64,000 bases of DNA from Marinobacterium nitratireducens (GCF_014645375.1 NZ_BMLT01000006.1:248001-312000); one strand, 5' to 3'. Positions 20,974 to 29,841 are shown, counted from the first letter of the stretch. Notes: generated by a model from the sequence alone, not told the origin. Made by a program: numbers and translations.

Positions 20974-20991
20974 GTTTTAGCATTTTACAAC
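20974..20991. promoter_or_regulatory. Element shared with TAXI gene promoters
   Basis: GTTTTAGCATTTTACAAC recurs nearly unchanged at 36374-36391 as GTTTTTGCATTTCACAAC, and in a weaker form at about 23384-23398. Both downstream copies end about 62 bases before a TAXI gene start. This copy sits just upstream of the LysR gene, in keeping with an operator or a shared promoter core. Confidence 0.35.
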
Positions 20992-21050
20992 AGGGATGGT
21001 ACTCCGTAAATTGTAGCTCAGATATAAAAACAATAATCAGCGGAGACCCC

Positions 21051-21239
21051 ATGAATTATCTCAAGGTCCGTTGGCGGTGTGCAGTTTTGTCTGCTTTTCC
21101 GTTAGCCGTTATCGCGTCAAAAGATGAAGCTGGCCCGGTTCGTTTCGAATCGTATCCGGAGAGGCTGAAGCGACGAATTATTCCCCGTTCAGTCAAGACC
21201 AAATGGCTCTGGAAAGAGCAGTGCTCTCGAAGGCTTTAG
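21051..21239 (+). CDS. Hypothetical 62-residue protein, possibly a remnant
   Basis: An ATG with GGAGA at good spacing opens a 62-codon frame. It begins MNYLKVRWRCAVLSAFPLAV like a signal peptide and then becomes rich in Lys and Arg. I do not recognise it. It may be the decayed start of an exported protein that once stood in the 600-base gap between the LysR gene and the porin. Codon use is unlike that of its neighbours. Confidence 0.22.
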   Translation: MNYLKVRWRCAVLSAFPLAVIASKDEAGPVRFESYPERLKRRIIPRSVKTKWLWKEQCSRRL

Positions 21240-21564
21240 CACGCGATGTAGTGCCCGTACCGGATCGTTCATGTCTGCTGTTCCACGGATTTTCAGGGTT
21301 TCCGGCTCATGGGATTAGGATAGGCGAAACTTCTGGAAGGCATCTTCAGGTAAAGTCCTGTGGTCATTACAGGGAAAGTCAGATTACATATTCGGTGGGA
21401 TTTTAAGCAATTCCTGTGGATGGTTGATCGGCCTTTTTTGAATGACATGATGCTGAAAAAATAGTTTTATATTTGATTCGCGGCACCAACAGAAAAGTCC
21501 GTGCATATACCCCTGCGCGGAGTTTCTTGATTTCAATAATAAACTCTAAATATAAGGAAACATA
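21240..21564. other. Intergenic stretch before the porin gene
   Basis: I see no coding frame here. The sequence is less GC-rich than the genes and should contain the porin promoter. A TAAGGAAACATA ribosome-binding region leads into the porin start. Confidence 0.4.
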
Positions 21565-22890
21565 ATGCGTAATCGTCTTGCTTGGGAAGCTCGTGGTTCC
21601 TCTGCTGCAAAGGCAGCGGTTTTTGGCGGCAAGAGGCTGGTGGTCGAGAAGTCCGCTCTGGCCGGCGCCGTGCTGCTGGCGCTGGCCTCCGGACAGGTCG
21701 CCGCGGCCGGATTGCAGAAAGCCCCCCAGGAAGAGGGTTTGGGTCTCGAACTCGGGTTCGGGGTGCACGCCGGTTTTTCATCGGTGGATTACTCGGCCGA
21801 CGTCACGTCGGACAAGGACAATATCGACAGCGGCCTGCCGTACTACTACACCGCGTCCACCACGGTCGACCCGACCTACGTGTTCGATACGGCTAACCAT
21901 GGCGGCTTCCAGTGGAAGCTGCACACGGCGATTCAGCTGGACGATGCCTGGCTCGATGACGACCAGATCGACGAACTCTCGATCGAGCTGAAAAGCGACC
22001 GCTACGGCAACTTCTACCTCGGTGAAGACGACGGCGCGGCGGATCGCATGAAACCCAAGCAGTCGGGACGGGTGGGCATTGCCGTCGGTCACGGCGCCTT
22101 TACCGGCATTATTCCCTGGTGGGGCAACCTGCCGTTCGCGGGCGGCACCATTCGTGAGGGAGGCGATCCCTACAACTGGGACTGGCCCAACGGCATCGTG
22201 GGCGGCGACTGGCGCTCCACGTCCCGCGATACCTCCGACGCCATCAAGATCGGCTACGAGTCGCCGGTGTGGAATGGCTTCACCGTCGGTGCATCCATCA
22301 ACCTGCAGGATACCTACGCCGGTTATGACGGCGTCCGCGGCAGCATTCCGGACGAGCAGGACAGCTGGAGCGATCTCGGGCTCAAGGACGACGAGTACGA
22401 ACTGGCGCTGCAGTGGAACGGCAAAACCTCGGCCGGCTATGCACTGAGTGCCGGTATCATTCATACCTCGGTGCATGTGATCAACGACGACATGCTGCAG
22501 GAGAACACCGACGTCGGCTTCAAGGTCGGCAAGCAGCTCGAGTCCGGCGCAACGGTCAGCGGCAGCGTCTACTACGCCTACGAGGACTACAACAACGACA
22601 AGGCCGATATTCATGTGGATGACGAACAGGTGCACGTCGGCTTCGACTGGAGCAAAGGCAAGTGGACGGTGGGCGTCAACTACGTCGAGGCCTGGGACAG
22701 CTACAATCCTGCGGCGACCGTGCAGCTCGGCGGTGGCGGCAACAAAGGTTACAGCCTTGGCGCCAACTACCGTCTGGCCAAGGGCCTGACGCTCGGTGGT
22801 GGCGTGCTGTATGCCGAAAATGACCGTGGTGAAGAGGCCACTGAAGTGGGCCTGAACCTGAGCTACCGCTTCAAGACTTTCGTTCACTGA
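21565..22890 (+). CDS. Outer-membrane porin-like beta-barrel protein
   Basis: This 441-residue protein has a long N-terminal region of about 47 residues ending in ALASGQVAAAG, which looks like an extended signal peptide. It then shows alternating amphipathic strands rich in Tyr, Gly and Asp, typical of a trimeric porin (YGNFYLGEDDGAADRMKP, IKIGYESPVWNGFTVGASIN, YSLGANYRLAKGLTLGGGVLYAE). The last residues are YRFKTFVH, so the usual final aromatic residue is followed by Val-His. It stands alone upstream of cassette B, with a strong terminator behind it. I infer entry of the aromatic or sulfated substrate across the outer membrane. The specificity cannot be read. Confidence 0.8.
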   Translation: MRNRLAWEARGSSAAKAAVFGGKRLVVEKSALAGAVLLALASGQVAAAGLQKAPQEEGLGLELGFGVHAGFSSVDYSADVTSDKDNIDSGLPYYYTASTTVDPTYVFDTANHGGFQWKLHTAIQLDDAWLDDDQIDELSIELKSDRYGNFYLGEDDGAADRMKPKQSGRVGIAVGHGAFTGIIPWWGNLPFAGGTIREGGDPYNWDWPNGIVGGDWRSTSRDTSDAIKIGYESPVWNGFTVGASINLQDTYAGYDGVRGSIPDEQDSWSDLGLKDDEYELALQWNGKTSAGYALSAGIIHTSVHVINDDMLQENTDVGFKVGKQLESGATVSGSVYYAYEDYNNDKADIHVDDEQVHVGFDWSKGKWTVGVNYVEAWDSYNPAATVQLGGGGNKGYSLGANYRLAKGLTLGGGVLYAENDRGEEATEVGLNLSYRFKTFVH

Positions 22891-22931
22891 TGTGAAGCCT
22901 GCGCCTGCGGGCGCGACATACCCTTCCTTTG

Positions 22932-22957
22932 GCCGGCCCTATCGGGGCCGGCTTTTT
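22932..22957 (+). terminator. Intrinsic terminator after the porin gene
   Basis: GCCGGCCC and GGGCCGGC form the stem around a short loop, followed by five T. It lies about 40 bases behind the porin stop codon. Confidence 0.85.
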
Positions 22958-23419
22958 ATTGTGTTTTTGCGGGTCGGAAGGTTCGGCATCCGCAGGATGA
23001 ACAAAACGCCATCATGGGTTGCAGGCGTCCGGTAGACGGCGTGTCCAGCGCAACCCGGGTCATGCCAGGCGGACCGAAGAAATCTGGCCGCAGCAGTGGC
23101 TGGCAATGCCGTCTGTGCTGTCGAGCCTGATGAGTCGTGCCGGCTTCAGTCATGCCGAAATACCCTAAATGGTTAACAATATTAATTTTTTGGTCATGTT
23201 TGTGGGCCAAGCGTCCGTGACGCAGGGTTCTGCCCGGGCTTATCCCGAGACTGAGCCATAAGGCTCTGATAAAAAATCGTTTTTTCGGCTTTTCCCGAGA
23301 ACCCTGGCGGCGAGTTCAGCATAGGGAAGGGGCGGGCGGGTTGTTGAGCGCATCTATACATTTTTGAAGGATTGGCGGTCGATTTCTCTATTTTACAGTG
23401 CCGGACGGGGCCGGTAATT
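22958..23419. other. Intergenic region before cassette B
   Basis: No gene is supported here. The left part has GC-rich fragments that look like decayed repeats. The right part, from about 23351, holds ATACATTTTTGAAGGATTGG and ATTTTACAGTG, resembling the sequence upstream of the LysR gene at 20945-20991. It leads into the operator at 23420. Confidence 0.4.
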
Positions 23420-23438
23420 TAGTTAATGTCCATAACAA
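23420..23438. promoter_or_regulatory. TAGTTA-N7-TAACAA operator before cassette B
   Basis: The site reads TAGTTA, seven bases, TAACAA, and ends 21 bases before the TAXI start codon. The same dyad with the same spacing occurs at 28782-28800 before ech and at 36412-36430 before the second TAXI gene. The inverted-repeat form and its position suit a MarR-type repressor, most likely the one encoded at 35627. Confidence 0.6.
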
Positions 23439-23459
23439 ATAAAACAAGTTGGAGATGAT

Positions 23460-24446
23460 ATGAACAACCCCGCAAAGTGGCTGCGCCGCAGTCTGTGCTT
23501 TATGGCGGTCAGCGTCGCCGCAACCGTCAACGCCGAGCAGATCAGCATGGAAACCGTCGCGCCCAGCAGCGTGGCGGGCATCGTGCCCCAGACCATGGCC
23601 AGCTTCTGGGCGCAGGATGGGGTCGATGTGCAGTTGTCGATGAACCAGACCCTGACCAAATCGCTGCTGAAAATGACCCAGGGAGCACTGGACTCCGCGG
23701 TCGTTCCCCCCAATGCCTACAGCGCCCTCGTCGGCGGTCGGGCACCGTACGCGGGGATGGGCGACAAGGGCGCGGCGCTGGCTCAGAACGTGCGTTCGCT
23801 GTTCAGTATTCCCGCCAGCGTCTACCACGCCATCGTCTGGAATGACTCCGGTATCAGGTCCTGGGCCGATGCCGAGGGCAAACGGATCTTCATCGGCCCG
23901 CCGGCCGGCAGCGCCAACGAGCAGATTACCTCCATCGTCAAGGCCGGCGGTTTGAGCGAAGGGCAGTACGAGGCCGTCAAGGCGCCCTGGGGCGCAGCGG
24001 CGCAGAACTTCCAGGATGGCCAGTTCGACGTGCTGGTGTCGACCTACGGGCTTGGCTCCCAGGCGCTGTCGGAACTGAGTCTGAGCCGCGATATACGGCT
24101 GCTGTCGGTGAAGCCTGAAAATGCCGAGCCGCCGGCGGGGTTGGGCCTGGTACAGCGGACGATTCCCGCCCATACCTATCCCGGTCAGCAGAACGAGGCT
24201 GATGTCATCGGCTGGCAGGCGGTACTGATGCTGGCGGTGAAGAAAGACCTGTCCGACGAGCTCGCCTACGAGCTGACCAAGTCCTATATGGAGAACCGCC
24301 AGGCGCTGGCAGACGGCAATGCACTGCTGCAGGAGTTGCCGAGCGCCAATCCTCTCGCCGGTGTCAACGCGCCGCTGCACCCGGGCGCCCTGCGCTACTA
24401 CCGCGAGGCGGGCATCGAAGTACCTGAGTCACTGACGGTCAACTAG
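23460..24446 (+). CDS. TAXI-like TRAP transporter solute-binding protein (cassette B)
   Basis: This 328-residue periplasmic protein has a signal peptide ending at VNAEQ. The mature part opens with ISMETVAPSSVAGIVPQTM, contains the block WADAEGKRIFIGPPAGSANEQ typical of TAXI receptors, and ends HPGALRYYREAGI. It is a close paralogue of the orphan protein at 36453: both begin QISMET and share FQDGQFDVLV, GSQALSELSLSRDI and the HPGA-RYYRE tail. It is a more distant one of the protein at 52990. A TTGGAGATGAT site precedes the ATG. It feeds the permease 77 bases downstream. A sulfated or free hydroxycinnamate is the likely ligand by context. Confidence 0.88.
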   Translation: MNNPAKWLRRSLCFMAVSVAATVNAEQISMETVAPSSVAGIVPQTMASFWAQDGVDVQLSMNQTLTKSLLKMTQGALDSAVVPPNAYSALVGGRAPYAGMGDKGAALAQNVRSLFSIPASVYHAIVWNDSGIRSWADAEGKRIFIGPPAGSANEQITSIVKAGGLSEGQYEAVKAPWGAAAQNFQDGQFDVLVSTYGLGSQALSELSLSRDIRLLSVKPENAEPPAGLGLVQRTIPAHTYPGQQNEADVIGWQAVLMLAVKKDLSDELAYELTKSYMENRQALADGNALLQELPSANPLAGVNAPLHPGALRYYREAGIEVPESLTVN

Positions 24447-24523
24447 GTGCCGATCCGGTCCCGGTTCTGATGACCACTCCCTTCCCAGGCGGCGCCCGGT
24501 GCGCCGTCGTTCTGGAGGTTGCA

Positions 24524-26467
24524 ATGTCTTTCTGTTCTTCGGTCGCGCGTAAACCCCTGTTCTGGCTCACCTCTGCACTGAGCCTGCTGGTGAGTCTGTA
24601 TGGTCTGGCGAATGTGATGCCGGCAATCGGTGATTTTCGCCTCGGACCTTTCCCGATGATCTTCTTTCGGGCGACCTTCTTCGCGCTCTGCGTGCTGGTG
24701 GTGCTGCTCGGGTTTCTGAGCGCTGGCGAAAAACGTCAGCCGACCTGGGTGATGCTGGTCGGCGGCCTGCTGAGCGTCGGTCTGATCTGGTCCTGCTGGT
24801 CGTTCTACGATGTCAGCATCATGCTGGACGAGTCGATGTTCCTGTTCGGCTCGCACGAAATGTGGATTGCGCTGCTGGCGTCCGCCGGCGCGCTGTTTTT
24901 CTGCTGGCGTATCTGGGGCGCACCGGTGGCGCTGCTCGGGATCTTCGGTATTGCATACATGGCGACCGGTCACCTATGGCCCGGCCCGCTCAAAACCGTC
25001 AGCGGCAGCGTCGAGGAGACCCTGGCGCAGAATCTGCTCTACAGCCTGGATGCCGGCATTCTCGGCAGCACCTTTTCGGTGGTGATCACCACCGTGTTTC
25101 CGTTCATTATCCTGGGCGCGGTGCTTGAGGGCGTCGGCGCCGGCGATTCGATGATCCGCATCGCCTTTTCCTGGATGCGCCGTGCCGCCGGCGGGCCGGC
25201 CCATGCCGCCGTGCTGTCCTCGGCGCTGTTCGGTACCGTGTCGGGCAGCGCTGTGGGTAACGTGGTCGGCACCGGTGTCGTTACCATCCCGATGATCAAG
25301 CGCAGGGGTTTTACGTCCAACTTCGCAGGTGCCGTGGAAGCGGCGGCATCCACCGGTGGGCAGATCATGCCGCCGATCATGGGCGCTGCCGCCCTGGTCA
25401 TGGCCGACTTCGTCGGGGTCAGCTACCTGACCGTGATCGTCGCCATCCTGGTGCCGTCGATCGCCTACTATTGCAGCCTGTTCGCGATGATTCTGTTCGA
25501 AACCCGCCGTCTGGGGATCAAGGCGACGACCGCTACCGAGTCCGATCTCGACCGTCCGACCCGGCAGGACTATCTCAACCTGCTGCTGATCTTCCTGCCG
25601 CTGGCGCTGATCGTCACGCTGTTGGTTGCCGGGCTGTCGCCGTCCGGTGCCTCCATCTCGGCGCTGGCGCTGTTGTTCCCGCTCAGCCTGATCAATCCGG
25701 CGGTCCGTGCGCAGCCGGCCCGGCTGCTGAAGTGCCTCTGCGACGGTGGCAGCACCTTCGCCCAGCTGCTGATGGCGATTGCGGCGGTCAGTATCGTCAT
25801 CTCCGCGCTGTCGGTGACGGGCGTGCCGGTGAAGTTCGGCACGCTGCTGAGCAGCATGGTGACCGATTCGCTGATGCTCTCTCTGATCGCGGCGGCGGCC
25901 TGCTGCATCATCCTGGGTATGGGCATGCCGACGCTGCCGGCCTACGTCACGGTGGCGACCATCGCCATTCCGGCCATGCAGCAGCTCGGTCTCGAGCCGC
26001 TGACCGCGCACCTGTTCGTGTTTCTGATCGCGGTCGCCTCGGCGATCACGCCGCCGGTGGCCATCGCGGCCTACGCCGCGGCCAGTATCTCGGGCGGGCG
26101 ACCGATCGCGACCTCGGTGCAGGCCTCCAAGGTCGGGATCATGATCTTCATCATTCCCTTTATTTTCGCCTACAACCCGCTGCTGCTGATCGTCGAGCAG
26201 GCCGGCGCCGCGTTCGAGCTGATGCCCTGGCTCTGGCTGATCGTCAAGCTCGCACTGGGGATCTACCTGCTGGCCACGGCACTGACCGGCTTCGATCGGA
26301 CGAAACTGCGCCCGTTCGAAATCGCGCTGCGCCTTGGCGCGACCTTCCTGCTGTTCGTGCCCGATGCGGGCTGGGATCTGGCTGGCTTTGCGCTGGCAGC
26401 GGTGCTCTGCCTCGGGCACTACTGGACGCAAAGCAAAACCGTGTATTCGAAGGTATTTCAGCAATGA
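24524..26467 (+). CDS. TRAP transporter fused permease (cassette B)
   Basis: This 647-residue membrane protein fuses the DctQ-like and DctM-like subunits. The permease core shows SALFGTVSGSAVGNVVGTG, GGQIMPPIMGAAALVMADF and CIILGMGMPTLPAYVTVA, and the C-terminal part resembles DUF3394. I chose the ATG at 24524, preceded by TGGAGGTTG; the reading frame is open 18 codons further upstream without a site. Its stop overlaps the start of the sulfatase in an ATGA overlap, so the two are translationally coupled. It is very similar to the cassette C permease. Confidence 0.92.
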   Translation: MSFCSSVARKPLFWLTSALSLLVSLYGLANVMPAIGDFRLGPFPMIFFRATFFALCVLVVLLGFLSAGEKRQPTWVMLVGGLLSVGLIWSCWSFYDVSIMLDESMFLFGSHEMWIALLASAGALFFCWRIWGAPVALLGIFGIAYMATGHLWPGPLKTVSGSVEETLAQNLLYSLDAGILGSTFSVVITTVFPFIILGAVLEGVGAGDSMIRIAFSWMRRAAGGPAHAAVLSSALFGTVSGSAVGNVVGTGVVTIPMIKRRGFTSNFAGAVEAAASTGGQIMPPIMGAAALVMADFVGVSYLTVIVAILVPSIAYYCSLFAMILFETRRLGIKATTATESDLDRPTRQDYLNLLLIFLPLALIVTLLVAGLSPSGASISALALLFPLSLINPAVRAQPARLLKCLCDGGSTFAQLLMAIAAVSIVISALSVTGVPVKFGTLLSSMVTDSLMLSLIAAAACCIILGMGMPTLPAYVTVATIAIPAMQQLGLEPLTAHLFVFLIAVASAITPPVAIAAYAAASISGGRPIATSVQASKVGIMIFIIPFIFAYNPLLLIVEQAGAAFELMPWLWLIVKLALGIYLLATALTGFDRTKLRPFEIALRLGATFLLFVPDAGWDLAGFALAAVLCLGHYWTQSKTVYSKVFQQ

Positions 26468-27786
26468 CAAACATTATCTATATCGTCGCCGACGACCTGG
26501 GCTACGCCGATCTGGGCTGTTACGGCGGTCGCGAAGCCCAGTTCGGCCGGGTGTCGCCCAATATCGACCGGCTGGCGGAAGAGGGCATGATGTTCCAGGA
26601 GGGCTACGCCAACTCGCCGGTCTGCTCGCCGACACGCTTCGCGCTGATGACCATGGCCTACCAGTATCGCCTGCGGGGCGCGCTGGAGGAGCCGATCAAC
26701 AGCCGCAGCAAGGGCAGCAGCACCCTGGGTCTGCCGCCCCATATTCCGACCCTGCCGTCGCAACTGAAGAAGGCCGGCTACTACACCGGTCTGATCGGCA
26801 AGTGGCACCTGGGTTACCCGCCGCACTTCGGCCCCCGTGCCTCCGGCTACGACGAGTTCTACGGCATTATGGCCGGCGGCGTCGATTACTTCACTCACCA
26901 GAGCGGCCGCGGTGATCACGACCTCTGGATCAACGAGGAGGAGCACGAGGAGATCGGCTACCTGACCGATCTCTTGTCCGAGCGCGCGGTCGAGTTCGTC
27001 AACCGTCGCGCGGCGGCGGCGCGCGAAGGCACGCCGTTCTTCCTCAGCCTGCATTACACGGCGCCGCACTGGCCCTGGGAAACGCGGGACGATGGCGAGC
27101 TTGCCGGCGAGATCTCCAAGAGCAGCCTGTTTCACCTCGATGGCGGCAATATCCACACCTATCGTCGCATGATTCACCATATGGACGAGGGAATCGGTCA
27201 GCTGATGGCGGCGCTGGAGGCGCAGGGCCTGGCCGACGACACCCTGATCGTGTTCACCAGCGACAACGGCGGTGAGCGTTTCTCCGACAGCTGGCCGCTG
27301 GTGGGCGGCAAGATGGATCTGACCGAAGGCGGTATCCGGGTGCCCTGGATCGTGCGCTGGCCGGGCGTGGTCAAGCCGGGCTCGGTGAGCCTGCAGCACT
27401 GCATGACGATGGACTGGTCCCGCACGCTGCTCGAAGCCGGCGGCGGCAAGATCAACCCCGAGTACCCGGTCGATGGTGTTTCCTTGCTGCCGGTTCTGCG
27501 CGGCGAGATCGAGTCGTTCGAGCGGCCGATGTACTGGCGCATGAACCACCGTGGCCAGCGCGCGCTGCGACTCGGCGACTACAAGTACCTCAAGGTCGAC
27601 GACCACGAGTACCTGTTCAATGTCACGGTTGACGCGCGAGAGCGGGCAAACCTCGCGAAGCGGGAACCGGAGCGGCTGGAGGCGATGCGCGAGCAGTGGC
27701 TGGCCTGGAACGACACCATCCCGCAGATCCCGGAGGACGCCACCGTCAGCCTGGGTTACTCGGTCAAGGATATGCCACAGAGGTAA
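26464..27786 (+). CDS. Sulfatase, arylsulfatase type (cassette B)
   Basis: This 440-residue enzyme has the classical formylglycine motif at Cys54, VCSPTRFALMT, fitting C-x-P-x-R. Other active-site stretches are IVADDLGYADLGCYGG (metal aspartates), GLIGKWHLGY (Lys and His) and VFTSDNGGERF. It lacks a signal peptide, so hydrolysis takes place inside the cell. Translation is coupled to the TRAP permease by an ATGA overlap. It lies upstream of the hydroxycinnamate genes and shares their predicted operator. I infer a sulfated phenylpropanoid such as p-sulfooxycinnamate (zosteric acid) as substrate. A maturase (FGE or anSME) is not in the window. Confidence 0.9.
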   Translation: MTNIIYIVADDLGYADLGCYGGREAQFGRVSPNIDRLAEEGMMFQEGYANSPVCSPTRFALMTMAYQYRLRGALEEPINSRSKGSSTLGLPPHIPTLPSQLKKAGYYTGLIGKWHLGYPPHFGPRASGYDEFYGIMAGGVDYFTHQSGRGDHDLWINEEEHEEIGYLTDLLSERAVEFVNRRAAAAREGTPFFLSLHYTAPHWPWETRDDGELAGEISKSSLFHLDGGNIHTYRRMIHHMDEGIGQLMAALEAQGLADDTLIVFTSDNGGERFSDSWPLVGGKMDLTEGGIRVPWIVRWPGVVKPGSVSLQHCMTMDWSRTLLEAGGGKINPEYPVDGVSLLPVLRGEIESFERPMYWRMNHRGQRALRLGDYKYLKVDDHEYLFNVTVDARERANLAKREPERLEAMREQWLAWNDTIPQIPEDATVSLGYSVKDMPQR

Positions 27787-27791
27787 ATTGC

Positions 27792-28256
27792 ATGATGAAT
27801 GACTTTCCGTTTCTTAAACCCTTTGCCCGCCTGACGGCTCTGGTCGACAAGCCGCAGGAGGTGGGTGTCACCCACCACGGGCAGCGACGCCTGATACCGA
27901 TACTCGGCGGCCAGGTGGCCGGCGATGGCTGGGAAGGGCGCGTGCTTCCGGGTGGCGCCGACTACCAGTTGATCGTCACGCCGCGAATGGCCGAGCTCGA
28001 TGCCCGCTACACCATCGAGACCGACGGCGGCGACTATATCTACGTGCATAACCGGGCCATACGGGTGGCCGACCCGGAAACCACCGCGCGCCTGGTGCGC
28101 GGCGAGAGCGTCGATCCGTCGCTGATCTACTTTCGCTGCAGCCCCAGCTTCGAAACCGCATCGCCGAGCCTGAAGTGGATCAGCGAGCGCCTGTTCATCG
28201 GTACCGGTATCCGGCGCCCCGAGTCCGTGGAGCTGGAGCTGTTCGAGGTCTGTTGA
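27792..28256 (+). CDS. DUF3237/UPF0311 family protein
   Basis: This 154-residue protein shows the DUF3237 core: PFARLTALVDKPQEVG, RRLIPILGGQVAGDGWEGRV, LPGGADYQLI, LDARYTIETDGGDYIYVHNR. The family forms small beta barrels and has no settled function, although members often lie in aromatic catabolic clusters. It begins 5 bases after the sulfatase stop, with AGAGGTAA before the ATG, so it belongs to the cassette B transcript. A role in handling the released phenolic acid or its thioester is possible but unproven. Confidence 0.82.
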   Translation: MMNDFPFLKPFARLTALVDKPQEVGVTHHGQRRLIPILGGQVAGDGWEGRVLPGGADYQLIVTPRMAELDARYTIETDGGDYIYVHNRAIRVADPETTARLVRGESVDPSLIYFRCSPSFETASPSLKWISERLFIGTGIRRPESVELELFEVC

Positions 28257-28310
28257 GCGTCCATCGAGAGCCAGTTGACTCACCCTTCAATCGAGCATTG
28301 AAGCAGCATT

Positions 28311-28334
28311 GCCCCGCCCCGGTGGGGCCTTTTT
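28311..28334 (+). terminator. Intrinsic terminator after cassette B
   Basis: GCCCC and GGGGC pair around a short loop and are followed by CTTTTT. It lies about 55 bases after the DUF3237 stop and closes the cassette B operon. Confidence 0.7.
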
Positions 28335-28781
28335 ATGGCGTGCTGAAGTGGGACACCTTTATCGGCAGGATGGATGGAGCCGCCGTCCGTCGTGTCTTGC
28401 CGCATGGCAGGAAGCTGCGGGCGCAACCCATCACCGCCTCCGTCGGTGCCTTCGCTTCGGTTGGCACGGACCGGGTTGAGCAGGCTGCATAGTAGAGTGG
28501 TGCAATCAGTTGCTGAACCGTGGATCGCGCAATTTTTGATGGGTTACGCCACCGTTGGGATTTGTTCGAAACCTCAGCTTTGTGCCCATGGCGGCTCGTT
28601 AAAGAACCCTTTTTTACGCTCTGGTTGCGCCGGGAAGGCGGCCTCTCGGTGAACCGCGCGGGGCTGGATGGGGTCCGCCATCGCCTGCGAAATAAGTTAA
28701 TAACAGTAACTAAAATATTTTTAATATATTTTAAGTGTCTGATATCAAAGAAATTATTATTAAATATGTTAAAAACCAAAA
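28335..28781. other. Intergenic region upstream of ech with decayed repeats
   Basis: The left two thirds hold fragments of the GATGGGTTACGCC repeat family, for instance near 28365 and 28538. The right part from 28685 is strikingly AT-rich and should contain the ech promoter. No gene is supported. Confidence 0.5.
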
Positions 28782-28800
28782 TAGTTAATTGACATAACTA
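28782..28800. promoter_or_regulatory. TAGTTA-N7-TAACTA operator before ech
   Basis: This is a perfect inverted repeat, TAGTTA and TAACTA, with seven bases between. It is the most symmetrical of the three copies found in front of the hydroxycinnamate operons and lies about 60 bases before the ech start codon, in an AT-rich promoter region. Confidence 0.65.
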
Positions 28801-28861
28801 AATGCCCGCAGTAACTTGGAACCACAAAGTCGAACAACAAGTGCCGAGTGAGGACCAGAAC

Positions 28862-29692
28862 ATGAACAAGTACGAAAACCGCTGGGAGACCGTCCTGGTC
28901 GAAGTGAGTGAAGGGATCGGTTGGGTCACGCTGAACCGTCCGGAAAAGCGCAACGCCATGAGCCCGACGCTCAACCGGGAGATGGTCGAGGTGCTGAACG
29001 AGGTCGAACAGGATCCGGAGATCGGCGTGGTGGTGCTGACCGGCGCCGGCGATTCCTGGACCGCGGGCATGGACCTGAAGGAATACTTCCGTGAAACCGA
29101 TGCCGGCCCGGAGATCCTGCAGGAGAAGGTTCGCCGCGAAGCGTCCGAGTGGCAGTGGCGCCGCCTGCGTCTGTTCGCCAAGCCGACTATCGCCATGGTC
29201 AATGGCTGGTGCTTCGGCGGCGGCTTCAGCCCGCTGGTCGCCTGCGACCTGGCGATCTGCGCCGACGAGGCCACCTTCGGCCTGTCCGAAATCAACTGGG
29301 GCATTCCTCCGGGCAACCTGGTGAGCAAGGCCATGGCGGACACCGTCGGTCATCGTCAGGCGCTTTACTACATCATGACCGGCAAGACCTTCGACGGTAG
29401 CAAGGCCGCGGAGATGGGACTGGTCAACGAAAGCGTGCCGCTGGAGCAGCTGCGCGAGGCCACCATCGAGCTGGCCGCCAATCTGCTGGACAAGAACCCG
29501 GTGGTACTGCGTGCCGCGAAGAACGGCTTCAAGCGCTGCCGCGAGCTGACCTGGGAGCAGAACGAGGACTACCTGTACGCCAAGCTGGATCAGTCGCGCC
29601 TGCTGGACAAGGAAGGCGGCCGCGAGAAAGGCATGGCGCAGTTCCTCGACGAGAAGTCGATCAAGCCCGGGTTACAGGCTTACAAGCGCTAA
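28862..29692 (+). CDS. ech: p-Hydroxycinnamoyl-CoA hydratase/lyase (feruloyl-CoA hydratase/lyase)
   Basis: This 276-residue crotonase-fold enzyme hydrates feruloyl-, coumaroyl- or caffeoyl-CoA and splits the product into the hydroxybenzaldehyde and acetyl-CoA. It matches the Pseudomonas enzyme in length and nearly throughout in sequence. The functional residues known for the family fall in place: Ser123 in GGGFSPL, Glu143 in LSEINWGIPPGN and Tyr239 in NEDYLYAKLDQSR. I chose the ATG at 28862, preceded by GAGGACC, which gives the exact family length. It is the first gene of ech-vdh-fcs-acd. Confidence 0.97.
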   Translation: MNKYENRWETVLVEVSEGIGWVTLNRPEKRNAMSPTLNREMVEVLNEVEQDPEIGVVVLTGAGDSWTAGMDLKEYFRETDAGPEILQEKVRREASEWQWRRLRLFAKPTIAMVNGWCFGGGFSPLVACDLAICADEATFGLSEINWGIPPGNLVSKAMADTVGHRQALYYIMTGKTFDGSKAAEMGLVNESVPLEQLREATIELAANLLDKNPVVLRAAKNGFKRCRELTWEQNEDYLYAKLDQSRLLDKEGGREKGMAQFLDEKSIKPGLQAYKR

Positions 29693-29700
29693 TACTGTAT

Positions 29701-29841
29701 GGGCACCTCGAAAAACCTACTGCGCGACTCATATGCTGCGTTGCACGGTGCTCGGAATCCTCATGTATAACCCATACATTGCGGTTCCTGTGCTCCGTGC
29801 GCCTTGCCTCTACGCCGCTCGCTACGGTTTTCGAGGTGCCC
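29701..29841. repeat. 141-bp imperfect palindrome between ech and vdh
   Basis: The ends GGGCACCTCGAAAAACC and GGTTTTCGAGGTGCCC are inverted copies of each other. The pairing continues inwards through GCACGG-GCTC and its complement to a centre TGTATAACCCATACA. The whole element could fold into one long hairpin in the ech-vdh transcript. It looks like a mobile intergenic repeat without coding capacity. Confidence 0.7.

Noticed and set aside
25471-26463. A longer sulfatase with about 330 extra N-terminal residues
   Set aside because: That stretch is the permease gene read in another frame; the ATG at 26464 in the ATGA overlap starts exactly at the sulfatase fold.
24974-26470. Long minus-strand frame opposite the cassette B permease
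   Set aside because: The translation is highly charged low-complexity sequence, a product of the reversed hydrophobic codons of the permease.
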